Below, in pieces: positions 36,497-45,571 of a stretch of 64,000 bases of DNA. The notes under the pieces are model-generated. The model was not told the DNA's origin. It searched no databases and saw only the letters and a list, made by a program, of their open reading frames with translations. Each line of letters begins with the position of its first letter. Positions within the stretch are counted from its first letter, which is position 1. A program made the position numbers and the translations under genes. Origin of the DNA: Clostridium weizhouense (GTDB lineage: Bacteria; Bacillota; Clostridia; Clostridiales; Clostridiaceae); contig NZ_JAHXPT010000003.1 of NCBI RefSeq assembly GCF_019431045.1, forward strand, positions 329,224-393,223, in the 5' to 3' direction.

Positions 36497-37795
36497 TTAA
36501 TCTAAAATTTCTCTACTTATTACATCTTCATAAGTTTCTCTTCTACACATAACCTTAGACTTTCCATCCATAACACTTACTACTGCTGCTCTAGGTATTT
36601 TGTTATAATTGTTTGACATTGAATATCCATAAGCACCAGTTGAAAATACAGCTAAAATATCTCCACTATACATTTCTGGAAGTTCAACATCTTTTAATAA
36701 TATATCTCCAGACTCACAACATTTCCCTGATATAGAGACAACTTCTTTCCAATAGCTATCTACTCTATTTGCAATAGCACATTCATATTCAGCTTGATAT
36801 AGTGCAGGTCTAATATTATCTGTCATACCCCCATTAATAGATGCATATTTTTTAACATTTGGTATATTTTTAATTGAACCTATTGTATATAAAGTAATTC
36901 CTGCATTTCCCACCATTGAACGACCTGGTTCTATTATTAGTGTTGGCATATCCATTTTTAAGTTTAATGATGTCTGCTTTGCTTTTTCTAAAATACATGA
37001 ACAAAAATCTTCTATTTTTTTAGGTTCATCTCCTTCTTTATAGTAAATTCCAAAGCCTCCACCTAAGTTTAATTCTTTAATAGTATAACCTGTTTCTTCT
37101 TTTATACTTTTAATAAGATTTAACATTAACTCAACCTCATCTAAGTATGGTTCTATACTAAATATTTGTGAACCTATATGACAATGTAATCCAACAAGTT
37201 CTAAATTTGAATACCCAATAACTCTTTTTACTGCACTTAAAGTCTTATTATTTAACATAGTAAATCCAAATTTTGAATCTATAGAACCTGTCTTTATATA
37301 TTCATGTGTATGCGCTTCTATTCCTGGTGTTATTCTTAAAAGTACCTTTTGAACCTTATTATGTTTTATAGCTAATTCATTTATTTTGTCAATTTCATAA
37401 AAATTATCCACTACAAAGTTACCAATATTAAAATTTATAGCCATTTCTATTTCTTCTGGTGTTTTATTATTTCCATGAAAATATATGTTTTCCATAGGAA
37501 ATCCGCTTTTATAAGCAGTATATAATTCTCCACCTGAAACTACATCAAGGTTTAACCCCTCTTCATTTATAATTTTACACATAGCAAGTGTTAAAAATGC
37601 TTTTCCTGCATATATAACCTTATTATTATTTTCTTTAATCTTAAAAGCTTCTGCATATCTTCTGCAATTATCTCTTATTAACGCTTCATCCATTACATAA
37701 AGTGGTGTTCCGTACTTTTCTACAAGTTCTACTGAAGATACCCCTCCTATATGTAATGTATTATCAATTACTTTCATACTTCCAAAAAGTTTCAT
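36497..37795 (-). CDS. lysA: Diaminopimelate decarboxylase LysA (432 aa)
   Basis: PLP enzyme that makes L-lysine from meso-diaminopimelate. The PLP lysine is in KVIYAGKAFLTLAM, the glycine-rich phosphate site in LNLGGGFGIYY, and the second-subunit Cys in SISGKCCESGDIL, with ALYQAEYECAI before it. Full length for alanine-racemase-fold decarboxylases. It lies 18 bases after lysC in the same transcript, controlled by the lysine riboswitch upstream. TTAGGAGAG precedes ATG. Confidence 0.97.
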   Translation of the reverse strand: MKLFGSMKVIDNTLHIGGVSSVELVEKYGTPLYVMDEALIRDNCRRYAEAFKIKENNNKVIYAGKAFLTLAMCKIINEEGLNLDVVSGGELYTAYKSGFPMENIYFHGNNKTPEEIEMAINFNIGNFVVDNFYEIDKINELAIKHNKVQKVLLRITPGIEAHTHEYIKTGSIDSKFGFTMLNNKTLSAVKRVIGYSNLELVGLHCHIGSQIFSIEPYLDEVELMLNLIKSIKEETGYTIKELNLGGGFGIYYKEGDEPKKIEDFCSCILEKAKQTSLNLKMDMPTLIIEPGRSMVGNAGITLYTIGSIKNIPNVKKYASINGGMTDNIRPALYQAEYECAIANRVDSYWKEVVSISGKCCESGDILLKDVELPEMYSGDILAVFSTGAYGYSMSNNYNKIPRAAVVSVMDGKSKVMCRRETYEDVISREILD

Positions 37796-37813
37796 AAAAA
37801 TCTCTCCTAACTA

Positions 37814-39013
37814 CTATAAATCAAATTCCTTAGCTGTAGCATTTATAGCTTTAACCTTATCATCCTTTTTAATTGCACAAGTTATTCTTATTTCAGATGT
37901 AGTAATCATTTTTATTGAAATGTTATTTTCAGCAAATAATTTAAATAATCTTCCTGCAACTCCTGATGTTGTTTTCATCCCAATACCCACTATTGAAAAT
38001 TTAGTTATATCTTCATCTATAAAAACTTTATCTTTTTCTGTAAATTCACTTATTATATTCATACATTCTCTTAAATCATCTTTTGGTATTGAAAAAGATA
38101 AATTAACATTTTCCTCAATCGGAGAAGTTTGACTTATCATATCTACATTAATTCTTTTACTTGCAATTTTCTCAAATAAATTTGCAATAATATTTATATC
38201 ATTTTTAACTTCTTTTAAAGTTATAATTATATCCTCTTCACTTGTAGCTATTCCTGTTATTGGTTTACTTTCTAAATTCATATTTTTTACCTCCCTAATT
38301 ACAGTTCCTTTAATATCACTATTACTTAATCCCACATATACTGGAATTTTATATTTTTCAGCAAGTTCTATAGATCTTGAATGCATTACTTGTGATCCAA
38401 GACTTGATAATTCAAGCATATCTTCATAGTCTATTTCATCTAACTTTTTAGCATTAGAATATTTTCTTGGATCTACAGTATATATTCCATCAACATCCGT
38501 ATATATCTCGCATTCACCATCAAGTCTTACTGCAATTGCCACTGCTGAAGTATCTGAGCCTCCTCTACCAAGCGTAGTAATATCTCCATCTTCATTTATT
38601 CCTTGAAATCCAGCAACTACAACTATCTTTCCTTCTAATAAACTTTCTCTTATTTTTTCTCCATTAATATTTTCAATAAGAGATTTTCCATGTGGTCCTA
38701 ATGCTCTAATTCCAACTTGATAAGCAGTATAACTTACCGCATCATATCCTAACTCTTTAATAGCCATAGCCAAAAGAGAAGAAGAAATCATTTCCCCAGT
38801 TGCTATTAAAGCATCTAACTCTCTTCTATCAGGTTCTTTAGAAATTTGTTTAGCTAACTCTATTAAATTATCTGTAGTATCTCCCATCGCTGAAACTACA
38901 ACAACTAAACTATCTCCACTTTCTTTTCTTTTAACTAAAGTTTTTGCAACCTGCTTTATTTTATTAACATCTCCAACTGAACTTCCTCCATATTTTTGTA
39001 CAATAACACCCAT
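37814..39013 (-). CDS. lysC: Aspartate kinase (399 aa)
   Basis: Phosphorylates aspartate, the first step to lysine, threonine, methionine and cell-wall diaminopimelate. The N-terminal VQKYGGSSVGD and GRGGSDTSAVAIAVRL motifs bind ATP and aspartate. Two ACT domains fill the C-terminal third (about 265-399), so allosteric control is likely in addition to the riboswitch. Length matches the LysC/DapG monofunctional type. TAGGGAG precedes ATG. First gene of lysC-lysA. Confidence 0.96.
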   Translation of the reverse strand: MGVIVQKYGGSSVGDVNKIKQVAKTLVKRKESGDSLVVVVSAMGDTTDNLIELAKQISKEPDRRELDALIATGEMISSSLLAMAIKELGYDAVSYTAYQVGIRALGPHGKSLIENINGEKIRESLLEGKIVVVAGFQGINEDGDITTLGRGGSDTSAVAIAVRLDGECEIYTDVDGIYTVDPRKYSNAKKLDEIDYEDMLELSSLGSQVMHSRSIELAEKYKIPVYVGLSNSDIKGTVIREVKNMNLESKPITGIATSEEDIIITLKEVKNDINIIANLFEKIASKRINVDMISQTSPIEENVNLSFSIPKDDLRECMNIISEFTEKDKVFIDEDITKFSIVGIGMKTTSGVAGRLFKLFAENNISIKMITTSEIRITCAIKKDDKVKAINATAKEFDL

Positions 39014-39105
39014 ATTATCAACTCCCTATAAAATTTAAAACATCAAGTAAATTTTCCACTCTAGGCTTTTAATAATTTTTAGATTTCTATACATTTCCTA
39101 ACGTC

Positions 39106-39142
39106 AAAAAGGGTGTAGCAAAGAACTCTCTGCTACACCCTT
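39106..39142 (-). terminator. Riboswitch expression-platform terminator for lysC
   Basis: The stem AAGGGTGTAGCA/TGCTACACCCTT is followed on the minus strand by TTTTTG, about 90 bases before the lysC ATG. Confidence 0.9.
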
Positions 39143-39257
39143 GTATAAACCTTTTACAATTTACAAATTTAAAATATCACTTAAATAAATATTAAAAAAA
39201 TTCATATATTTTTGATATTTATAAATTTCAAATTTATAAATTTACGTTAAACAAAAA

Positions 39258-39436
39258 TGTACCTTGTAGCTCTCCACTATATCATTAGCGACAGTATTAC
39301 ACATATTATATGCAACACCAGAGAATAAACTCGCCAATTTAATCTCTTCGGCAATATTTCCTTTGACTATTCATCATAGCTTGCCAGCTCCAAATAGTTA
39401 CTCTTAAATATTGCTCCTCTACCCTAGGTATATTTA
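39258..39436 (-). promoter_or_regulatory. Lysine riboswitch (L box) controlling lysC-lysA
   Basis: Minus-strand L-box signatures in order: GGGTAGAGGAGC, AGAGTA, GGAGCTGGCAAGCTATGATG, CAAAGGAAATATTGCCGAAG, TTCTCTGG, ACTGTCGCTA and TGGAGAGCTAC, with TACC...GGTA closing the first helix. It is followed by the terminator at 39106-39142. Lysine would repress the biosynthetic operon. Confidence 0.92.
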
Positions 39437-39539
39437 CTCATTCAATTTTATAAAAATTCTAACACTTTATATATAAACTTGCAACACTTTTTTGGAAAAA
39501 ACTGATTTATTTTAAAAAAATCCAAATTTTCCAATATAA

Positions 39540-40346
39540 TTATGCCATCTTTTGTTCTTTTATACAAAGTTCATTTATAACTTTATATACTCCATTATCA
39601 TTATTACTTTCTGCAATAAAATTAGCATGTTCTTTGACATCATCTGGAGCATTTTTCATAGCATAACTATAATGTGCTGTCTTAAACATAGTTAAATCAT
39701 TATAATAATCTCCAAAAACCATAGTATTTTTTCTATCTATGTTAAACTTTTTCTGAAGCATTGCTATAGCATGTCCTTTGCTTACACCTTTATTCATTAT
39801 ATCTATCCATTTATCACCTGATACAACAAACTCTAGTTCATCACTAAGATTCTCTTTTAAATATTCTACTATTTCTGGTTTGACATCATCAGAAACATAA
39901 TAAGTTATTTTATAAATAGGAACTTTTACTTCATCAAAAGATTTTACTACTACTGCTGGGACATTAAAAAATTTAAATTTATCCATCATATCATCTGTAG
40001 GATTTTCTATATAAGCCGTATTATCACTTGCTAAAAATATTTCTTCTCCAAATTCCCTCTTTAAGTCTATCACCTTTTTTATATTCTCTTTAGATATACA
40101 ATTTGAATATACTGTTTTACCATTTTTATTGTATTTTACAAGTGCACCATTATGTGCGATAAACAACATATCATGATTTACCTTTTCAAAATTTTTATTT
40201 AATTGATAATAAAATCTTCCACTAGCTGCTGCAAATTTTATACCTTTTTCATCTAATGTATTTATCAAATGAAACATTTTTTCATTGATTTTTCCATCAC
40301 TATTTACAAGTGTTCCATCAAGATCTGATGCAATAAGTCTTATCAT
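39540..40346 (-). CDS. Cof-type HAD hydrolase (268 aa)
   Basis: Haloacid-dehalogenase phosphatase of the Cof/YidA group. Motif I is LIASDLDGTLVNSDG (two Asp), motif II FAAASGR, motif III the Lys in KGHAIAMLQKKF, motif IV VFGDYYNDLTMF. Acts on sugar phosphates, FMN or similar small molecules; substrate unknown. ATG at 40346 follows GGGAGAG; an earlier in-frame ATG at 40376 has no ribosome site. The gene lies between the lysine riboswitch and an insertion-sequence remnant. Confidence 0.93.
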   Translation of the reverse strand: MIRLIASDLDGTLVNSDGKINEKMFHLINTLDEKGIKFAAASGRFYYQLNKNFEKVNHDMLFIAHNGALVKYNKNGKTVYSNCISKENIKKVIDLKREFGEEIFLASDNTAYIENPTDDMMDKFKFFNVPAVVVKSFDEVKVPIYKITYYVSDDVKPEIVEYLKENLSDELEFVVSGDKWIDIMNKGVSKGHAIAMLQKKFNIDRKNTMVFGDYYNDLTMFKTAHYSYAMKNAPDDVKEHANFIAESNNDNGVYKVINELCIKEQKMA

Positions 40347-40436
40347 AAGTATTCTCTCCCTCTCAATTTTAAAATTCATATACTATTATATACCAGACTT
40401 CATTTTTATTACAACAAATCCTAAATTTACACATAT

Positions 40437-40533
40437 GTTTCTGATCAGTCCTCATTATAAGAATAAACCGCAAACCACAATAATCAATTTAATCAATTAT
40501 TATGGTTTTATTTAAATTTATTACAAATAACTT
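40437..40533 (-). mobile_element. Insertion-sequence remnant (shared with 63866-63945)
   Basis: Read on the minus strand this segment matches 63866-63945 almost base for base (GTTATTTGTAATAAATTT, AACCATAATAATTGATTAAA, TTTATTCTTATAATGA). It contains the palindrome CCATAATAATTGATTAAATT...ATTATTGTGG. No transposase remains. It bounds the DXS-like segment on one side. Confidence 0.7.
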
Positions 40534-40558
40534 TCCGTAGATCAGCATGTATAATACC

Positions 40559-42319
40559 TTATTTTATGATACTTATAATATCTTCTACTATCTGAATATC
40601 TGTAAGTCTATTTTTTTTCATAAGTTCATCTGGAACATAACGGTCTAGTAATTCCTTCTTGATACCATAATTTAAAACCTTCATGTCAGAAGGACCATAA
40701 AATCTTGCAATCTTCTCACCAAAACCACCATCTAAAATACCATCTTCAAGAGTAATTACGAGCTCATGCTCTTTTTTCAAGTTTTCTAGTAATTCTTCAT
40801 CAATACCTGTGATATACTTTGGATTAATCAGCGTAGCTTCAATGCCATTTTCATTTGAAAGCTTTGTAACAACTGCCTGACCAAGCTGATAGAAATCACC
40901 CAGTGCAATCACTACAACACCTTTTCCGGCTTTTGTTACCTGATATTTATTCAATTTAAAGTAATCTGTCTTATCTTCTACTCCACTTTCAATTACTCCC
41001 ATTGCTGGAACACGGATAGCCACTGGATGCTCTTTTTGACTCATGCCCCACTTAAGCATCTTAAAATATTCTTCCTTACATGTCGGAGCAAGATATACCA
41101 TATTGGGAATGTTACTCATCATACCAATATCGTATAATCCAAGATGTGTTACATCATTCATTCCATAAACAGATGCTAAATATACTAGTATTACTGCTGG
41201 ATTATTATTTATACATAGATCCTGTGAAAGCTGGTCATATGTTCTTTGAAGAAACGTACTACATACTCCATAAACTGGCCTTCCACCATTTGCTGCAATT
41301 CCTGAAGCCAAAGCTACTGCATGTTCTTCTGCAATACCAACATCAACAAACTGTCTGCCTGCTTCTTTTCTTTTTTCTTTCCCAAAACCAAACACTGCGG
41401 GAGTTCCTGACGTAATGGCAACTACTTTTGGATCATTTTTCATAGCATCTAATAAGTATTTTCCAGTTAAATAGTCATAATCTTCTGTATCACCCATAGG
41501 AAACTTTGATTCTCCTGTTTCTAATACAAAAGGCATTCCCCAATGCCAATGTTCCTTGTTCTTTTCAGCAAATTCAAACCCTTTTCCTTTAATTGTATGA
41601 ATATGAACAACTACTGGATGCTTTATATCCTTAACCTTGTTAAATACTTTGATTAACTGCTCAAAATCATGTCCGTCTTTTACATAATAATAATCTAATC
41701 CCATTGCCTTAAAGAAATTACACTCACATTTTCCTTCTGAGTCTCTAAGCTTTTTAAGATTTTTATATAAACCACCATGATTTTCTGCAATGGACATGTC
41801 ATTATCATTTACAACAATAATCATGTTTGTTCCTGCTTCTGCTGCATTATTTAGTCCTTCATATGCTTCTCCTCCACTTAGTGAACCATCTCCAATAATA
41901 GCAATGACATTATCCTTCTCATCTTTTAAGTCTCTTGCTTTAGCAAGACCACAAGCAAGACTTATAGACGTGGAAGTATGTCCTATAGTAAAAAAGTCAT
42001 GATTGCTTTCTTGTGGATTTGAATAACCAGAAACCTCATCATATTTTTCTGAATTAATAAATGCCTCTTTTCTTCCAGTAAGTATTTTATGAGTATAACT
42101 CTGATGAGAAACATCATAAACAATCTTATCCTTTGGTGAGTTAAATACATAATGCAATGCAACAGTCAATTCCACAATTCCAAGATTAGGGCCAATATGC
42201 CCGCCATGCTCACTTAACTTTTTAAGTAATAGCTGACGGATTTCTGCACTTAAATCTTTCATTTCATCTATTGATAATTTTTTTACGTCTTCTGGTGAAT
42301 TTATTTTTTCTAAATACAT
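40559..42319 (-). CDS. dxs: 1-deoxy-D-xylulose-5-phosphate synthase-like transketolase (586 aa)
   Basis: Thiamine-diphosphate enzyme that joins pyruvate and glyceraldehyde-3-phosphate, the entry to the MEP isoprenoid pathway. The ThDP motif is IIGDGSLSGGEAYEGLNNA...VVNDNDMSIAEN, the catalytic Glu is in VGIAEEHAVALASGIA, and the C-terminal transketolase domain is complete. It is shorter than usual DXS (about 620) and divergent around the GYSNPQESNHDFFTIGHTST loop, so it may be a specialised paralogue. G+C and codon use look higher than neighbours, and insertion-sequence remnants flank it. GGAGGATGAAG precedes ATG. Confidence 0.88.
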   Translation of the reverse strand: MYLEKINSPEDVKKLSIDEMKDLSAEIRQLLLKKLSEHGGHIGPNLGIVELTVALHYVFNSPKDKIVYDVSHQSYTHKILTGRKEAFINSEKYDEVSGYSNPQESNHDFFTIGHTSTSISLACGLAKARDLKDEKDNVIAIIGDGSLSGGEAYEGLNNAAEAGTNMIIVVNDNDMSIAENHGGLYKNLKKLRDSEGKCECNFFKAMGLDYYYVKDGHDFEQLIKVFNKVKDIKHPVVVHIHTIKGKGFEFAEKNKEHWHWGMPFVLETGESKFPMGDTEDYDYLTGKYLLDAMKNDPKVVAITSGTPAVFGFGKEKRKEAGRQFVDVGIAEEHAVALASGIAANGGRPVYGVCSTFLQRTYDQLSQDLCINNNPAVILVYLASVYGMNDVTHLGLYDIGMMSNIPNMVYLAPTCKEEYFKMLKWGMSQKEHPVAIRVPAMGVIESGVEDKTDYFKLNKYQVTKAGKGVVVIALGDFYQLGQAVVTKLSNENGIEATLINPKYITGIDEELLENLKKEHELVITLEDGILDGGFGEKIARFYGPSDMKVLNYGIKKELLDRYVPDELMKKNRLTDIQIVEDIISIIK

Positions 42320-42341
42320 ACTTCATCCTCCTAAAATTCAT

Positions 42342-42530
42342 TTATTTTACTGCACACATTTTTTCTATCTTCATCTTCTTATTCATCATCTTGTTTTGCT
42401 TATGAATCTCCTCTGTGCCAGCCTTAATTGCAGTTTCATAGTACCATATCTTATATTTGATAGTTTCCATAATCTTCTTTAATCCCTCTATCTGCTTTTG
42501 AACAACTTCCTTTCTTAACTGAGTGATTAA
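42342..42530 (-). pseudogene. C-terminal fragment of a MerR-family regulator (about 56 aa)
   Basis: The open stretch encodes KYKIWYYETAIKAGTEEIHK, the C-terminal signature of MerR-type regulators, preceded by a helical KQIEGLKKIMETI segment and ended by a stop at 42342. In-frame stops cut it off upstream and the N-terminal helix-turn-helix is missing. It lies 22 bases before the DXS-like gene on the same strand, so an intact MerR-dxs pair was probably the source. Confidence 0.75.
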
Positions 42531-42654
42531 TAATCATAATTAATAGAACCTACAAAACAATCATAAGGGGTAAAGTTAACTTTATGTCAATACCTCAATT
42601 TAAAAAATATTTATTTGTGTAATAAAAGTTATTCTTTTCAAATACAATTAATGC

Positions 42655-42690
42655 CATTAGTGTTAGTATAAAGTAGTGGATCCATGTAAG
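42655..42690 (+). mobile_element. Insertion-sequence end remnant
   Basis: TAGTGTTAGTATAAAGTAGT followed by GGATCC matches the sequence at 63770-63795 (GGTGTTAGTATAAAGTAGTG then GACAC) and looks like a terminal end of the same element. It bounds the DXS/MerR segment on its right side. Confidence 0.6.
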
Positions 42691-42737
42691 CGTAAAAGAT
42701 TTGACGTATAGTAATTCAAATTTAAGAATGCTAAAAT

Positions 42738-42779
42738 AAACCCTGTAAGTTACTTAAAGGTAGTAAATTACAGGGTTTT
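42738..42779. terminator. Terminator near the Rpn-like nuclease gene
   Basis: AAACCCTGTAA pairs with TTACAGGGTTT, with inner pairing, T-runs on both sides, about 45 bases past the stop at 42826. Confidence 0.8.
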
Positions 42780-42825
42780 AAAATTTAATATGTTTGAACT
42801 AGATTATTAATTAAGTTATTTTATT

Positions 42826-43698
42826 CTAGAAATATTGTTCTAACTCTTCTATTGAATTCAGTTCAAATATATCTGTTGCAATTATTTCTAATGTTTCTTC
42901 TGGAAGTGCTTTTATTTTTTTCTTATATTCATCAGGTAATTTTTTAAACTTTTTTATCAACATTTTAATTAAAAGTTCTGACTTTCCTTCTTCTCTACCC
43001 TCTTTTATTCCTTGTTCCATTCCTTCTTGTATTAGACTTTTACCAAGTTCAGTCATTCTCAATTCCTCCTTTACTTTCTCCAAATCTTTTCCACTTAAAA
43101 ATTTATTTGCAAAAGCATATAATATTGATTCTGCATCATACTTATAGTCACTGTTTATGTCCTTTACTATATGTATTGCATTAATTATTTTATCTGCTAT
43201 TCCTACCTTTCCTCCCATAATAGGAGTGAATATTAGAGCTATTATATCTTGTTTTGTAATCTCTATTTCTGATTTTATTTTTTCTACAATATCATTATAT
43301 ATCTTATCTCCATCTCTACTCCACATAGATATCGAATTAACTTTGTATTCATTTATTCCTGTTTCTAAAACATTGCCTGGATCTTTTATATTGCCTGAAT
43401 AAACAACATATGTAATTACATCTTTTCCTGTCTGATGACTTAATAACGCTTCATAAGCTCTAAACCTTCTTAAATCCATTTTCCCTTTATTAGTTGTTTG
43501 AAACTCAAAATGTATAAAAGTATCATCTTCCATAAGAAAAGTATAATCCATAAACATATTTTTAGTTTCTAAAACTACTAATTCTGTTGGCCCAAGTTCC
43601 TTAACTTTTTGATTTATTCCAAAGAATTTTAATCCTTCTTCTGCAAAAAGATCCATTGCTCTTTTCATAATTAAATCTTCATAGTTTATAGGTTTCAT
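42826..43698 (-). CDS. Rpn-family PD-(D/E)XK nuclease / putative transposase (290 aa)
   Basis: Recombination-promoting-nuclease-type protein. The nuclease core has the acidic residue in TFLMEDDTFIH and the ExQ motif in HFEFQTTNKG, followed by LRRFRAYEALLSHQTGKDV and VVYSGN. The C-terminus (GIKEGREEGKSELLIKMLIK, then FELNSIEELEQYF) matches the DUF4351-like tail that often ends such proteins. Not tied to a defined transposon here; several copies per genome are common in clostridia. GAAGGTG precedes ATG. Borders the CRISPR array side of the cas locus. Confidence 0.85.
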   Translation of the reverse strand: MKPINYEDLIMKRAMDLFAEEGLKFFGINQKVKELGPTELVVLETKNMFMDYTFLMEDDTFIHFEFQTTNKGKMDLRRFRAYEALLSHQTGKDVITYVVYSGNIKDPGNVLETGINEYKVNSISMWSRDGDKIYNDIVEKIKSEIEITKQDIIALIFTPIMGGKVGIADKIINAIHIVKDINSDYKYDAESILYAFANKFLSGKDLEKVKEELRMTELGKSLIQEGMEQGIKEGREEGKSELLIKMLIKKFKKLPDEYKKKIKALPEETLEIIATDIFELNSIEELEQYF

Positions 43699-43774
43699 TA
43701 GTTCACCTTCTTCACATCCTAATTATATTCTCATTTTAAATCATTATTAAGAAGAGTTCAAACAAATTTAATAC

Positions 43775-43817
43775 AAAAGCCACTCCCAATCCCATCCTTT
43801 GGAATCAGTGTGGCTTT
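43775..43817. terminator. Hairpin at the trailer side of the CRISPR array
   Basis: AAAGCCAC pairs with GTGGCTTT around a loop of about 25 bases (with TTGGA/TCCCA possible pairs). As the array is transcribed on the minus strand it could end the pre-crRNA, or belong to the upstream end of the nuclease gene. Confidence 0.45.
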
Positions 43818-43910
43818 CTATTCCTCTATAGTGTCAATTACCTGTGACATTGCAAGATTTAATGCTTATTTTATTGGAACACCACTATTCTTAAGAAAAT
43901 AAGGTGAAAA

Positions 43911-44804
43911 ATTTTAATACCATTCAATTTAACACAGCTCTAAAACTCTAGTACATGTATTACAGCTTCATTTATAGTTTTAATACCATTCAATTTAACA
44001 CAGCTCTAAAACTTCTTTGTAATGTTCTAACTAATAGGTCTGGTTTTAATACCATTCAATTTAACACAGCTCTAAAACTAAGATTAAATAATAACTCCAT
44101 TGTTTCTTGTTTTAATACCATTCAATTTAACACAGCTCTAAAACGTGATGATATATGGTTTTGTGATATTGCAAGTTTTAATACCATTCAATTTAACACA
44201 GCTCTAAAACTGTCCACTAAGACCGCAAACAAGTAAATGTGTTTTAATACCATTCAATTTAACACAGCTCTAAAACGGAAGTAGCAGTTTCCTGTACTTC
44301 CTGTTGGTTTTAATACCATTCAATTTAACACAGCTCTAAAACTAAGATTAAATAATAACTCCATTGTTTCTTGTTTTAATACCATTCAATTTAACACAGC
44401 TCTAAAACGTGATGATATATGGTTTTGTGATATTGCAAGTTTTAATACCATTCAATTTAACACAGCTCTAAAACTGTCCACTAAGACCGCAAACAAGTAA
44501 ATGTGTTTTAATACCATTCAATTTAACACAGCTCTAAAACGGAAGTAGCAGTTTCCTGTACTTCCTGTTGGTTTTAATACCATTCAATTTAACACAGCTC
44601 TAAAACATTTGACTTTCGCTTATTTTTATTCTGTATGTTTTAATACCATTCAATTTAACACAGCTCTAAAACGATGCTTTAGGTATTAAAGAACATAAAG
44701 AAGTTTTAATACCATTCAATTTAACACAGCTCTAAAACCATTCTTTTCTATTGCAAATACTAAACTTTGTTTTAATACCATTCAATTTAACACAGCTCTA
44801 AAAC
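43911..44804 (-). CRISPR. Type II-A CRISPR array, 14 repeats and 13 spacers
   Basis: Repeats of 36 bases recur every 66 bases (starts 43911, 43977 and so on to 44769), all spacers being 30 bases. Read on the minus strand the repeat begins GTTTTAGAGCTGTG and ends GGTATTAAAAC, the classic II-A form. The repeat at 43911 has one end-base change and marks the old (trailer) end. Spacers at 44079, 44145, 44211 and 44277 are repeated in the same order at 44343, 44409, 44475 and 44541. The leader is at the high-coordinate side, next to csn2. Confidence 0.99.
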
Positions 44805-44878
44805 CTCAAATCTGAGTTTATTGCATAGAATCACAGCAAATTCTTGAAAAAAAGAATGATATTTTTTTATTCTATTAT
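44805..44878 (-). promoter_or_regulatory. CRISPR leader with leader-anchoring sequence
   Basis: On the minus strand the leader ends CTCAGATTTGAG directly against the first repeat. ATTTGAG is the sequence used by streptococcal type II-A Cas1-Cas2 to place new spacers at the leader end. The leader is only 74 bases long, ending at the csn2 stop, and must include the array promoter or be read through from csn2. Confidence 0.8.
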
Positions 44879-45571
44879 TTAATTTATATAAAATTCATCA
44901 AAATCTTCATCAATTAAAACCTTATTTTCATAAGCTTTATTACTTTCCCCTTTATAATATTCAACAAAAAGTACATTTATCCTTTTATAAACTATCATTT
45001 TATAAATTTCTACTAATTCTTCTTGTGTAAAAAAACATTTTGCATTAACAAAAATTAATACTTTACATATTTTAAAATTAGCTATTAAATCGATTAATAG
45101 AAATACATTTTCTAAAGGTTTATCATAATAATTTACATCAAATCTTACATCCATTATTTTTAATAAGTCTTTTATTTCTATTGTCTCTTTTTGTGTTAAT
45201 TCGTAATCATATTCTATTAAAATATCTCTAACACTTTTAATTAAAGGCTTTTGCAAACTTATTATTGTTTCATCTTCATAATTAAACTTATATTCTTTTT
45301 CTATGTCATCATAAAAACCCTTAAGTATTTTGGTCTGATTTGAAAATATATTATAAAAATCATGAATAATCATGCAATTTCTATTTAAATCTATTTCTTC
45401 ATTTTTCTCATATAAATACATTTCTCCAAAATATTCATTTGTATTTATATTTTTATTTAATGCATAAACAACTTTATTAAATAGCTCCTTATTATTAATC
45501 TCTAAGACGTTCACTTTATTAATATTAAACTTAATACTTTCATCTAATAATTCTGTACAAAGTTCTATCAC
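44879..45571 (-). CDS. csn2: Type II-A adaptation protein Csn2 (230 aa)
   Basis: Ring-forming DNA-end-binding protein needed for spacer acquisition in type II-A systems. Family marks are the C-terminal half: EIKDLLKIMDVRFDVNY, then KVLIFVNAKCFFTQEELVEI and VYKRINVLFVEYYK, ending in an acidic DEDFDEFYI. The Walker-like sites are degenerate, as in known Csn2. Its ATG overlaps the cas2 stop by four bases. Presence of Csn2 fixes the subtype as II-A. Confidence 0.9.
   Translation of the reverse strand: MIELCTELLDESIKFNINKVNVLEINNKELFNKVVYALNKNINTNEYFGEMYLYEKNEEIDLNRNCMIIHDFYNIFSNQTKILKGFYDDIEKEYKFNYEDETIISLQKPLIKSVRDILIEYDYELTQKETIEIKDLLKIMDVRFDVNYYDKPLENVFLLIDLIANFKICKVLIFVNAKCFFTQEELVEIYKMIVYKRINVLFVEYYKGESNKAYENKVLIDEDFDEFYIN

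Noticed and set aside
41080..41415. 111-codon frame opposite the DXS-like gene
   Set aside because: Antisense to a conserved transketolase-type gene; the composition is typical of a reverse-frame shadow.
43955..44236. Open reading frame with repeated FNTIQFNTALK segments
   Set aside because: It is a translation across the CRISPR repeats, with no ribosome site; the DNA periodicity of 66 bases explains it.
43911..44804. Self-targeting spacers against this window
   Set aside because: I compared spacer sequences by eye with the genes here and saw no match; a genome-wide search would be needed to exclude targets elsewhere.
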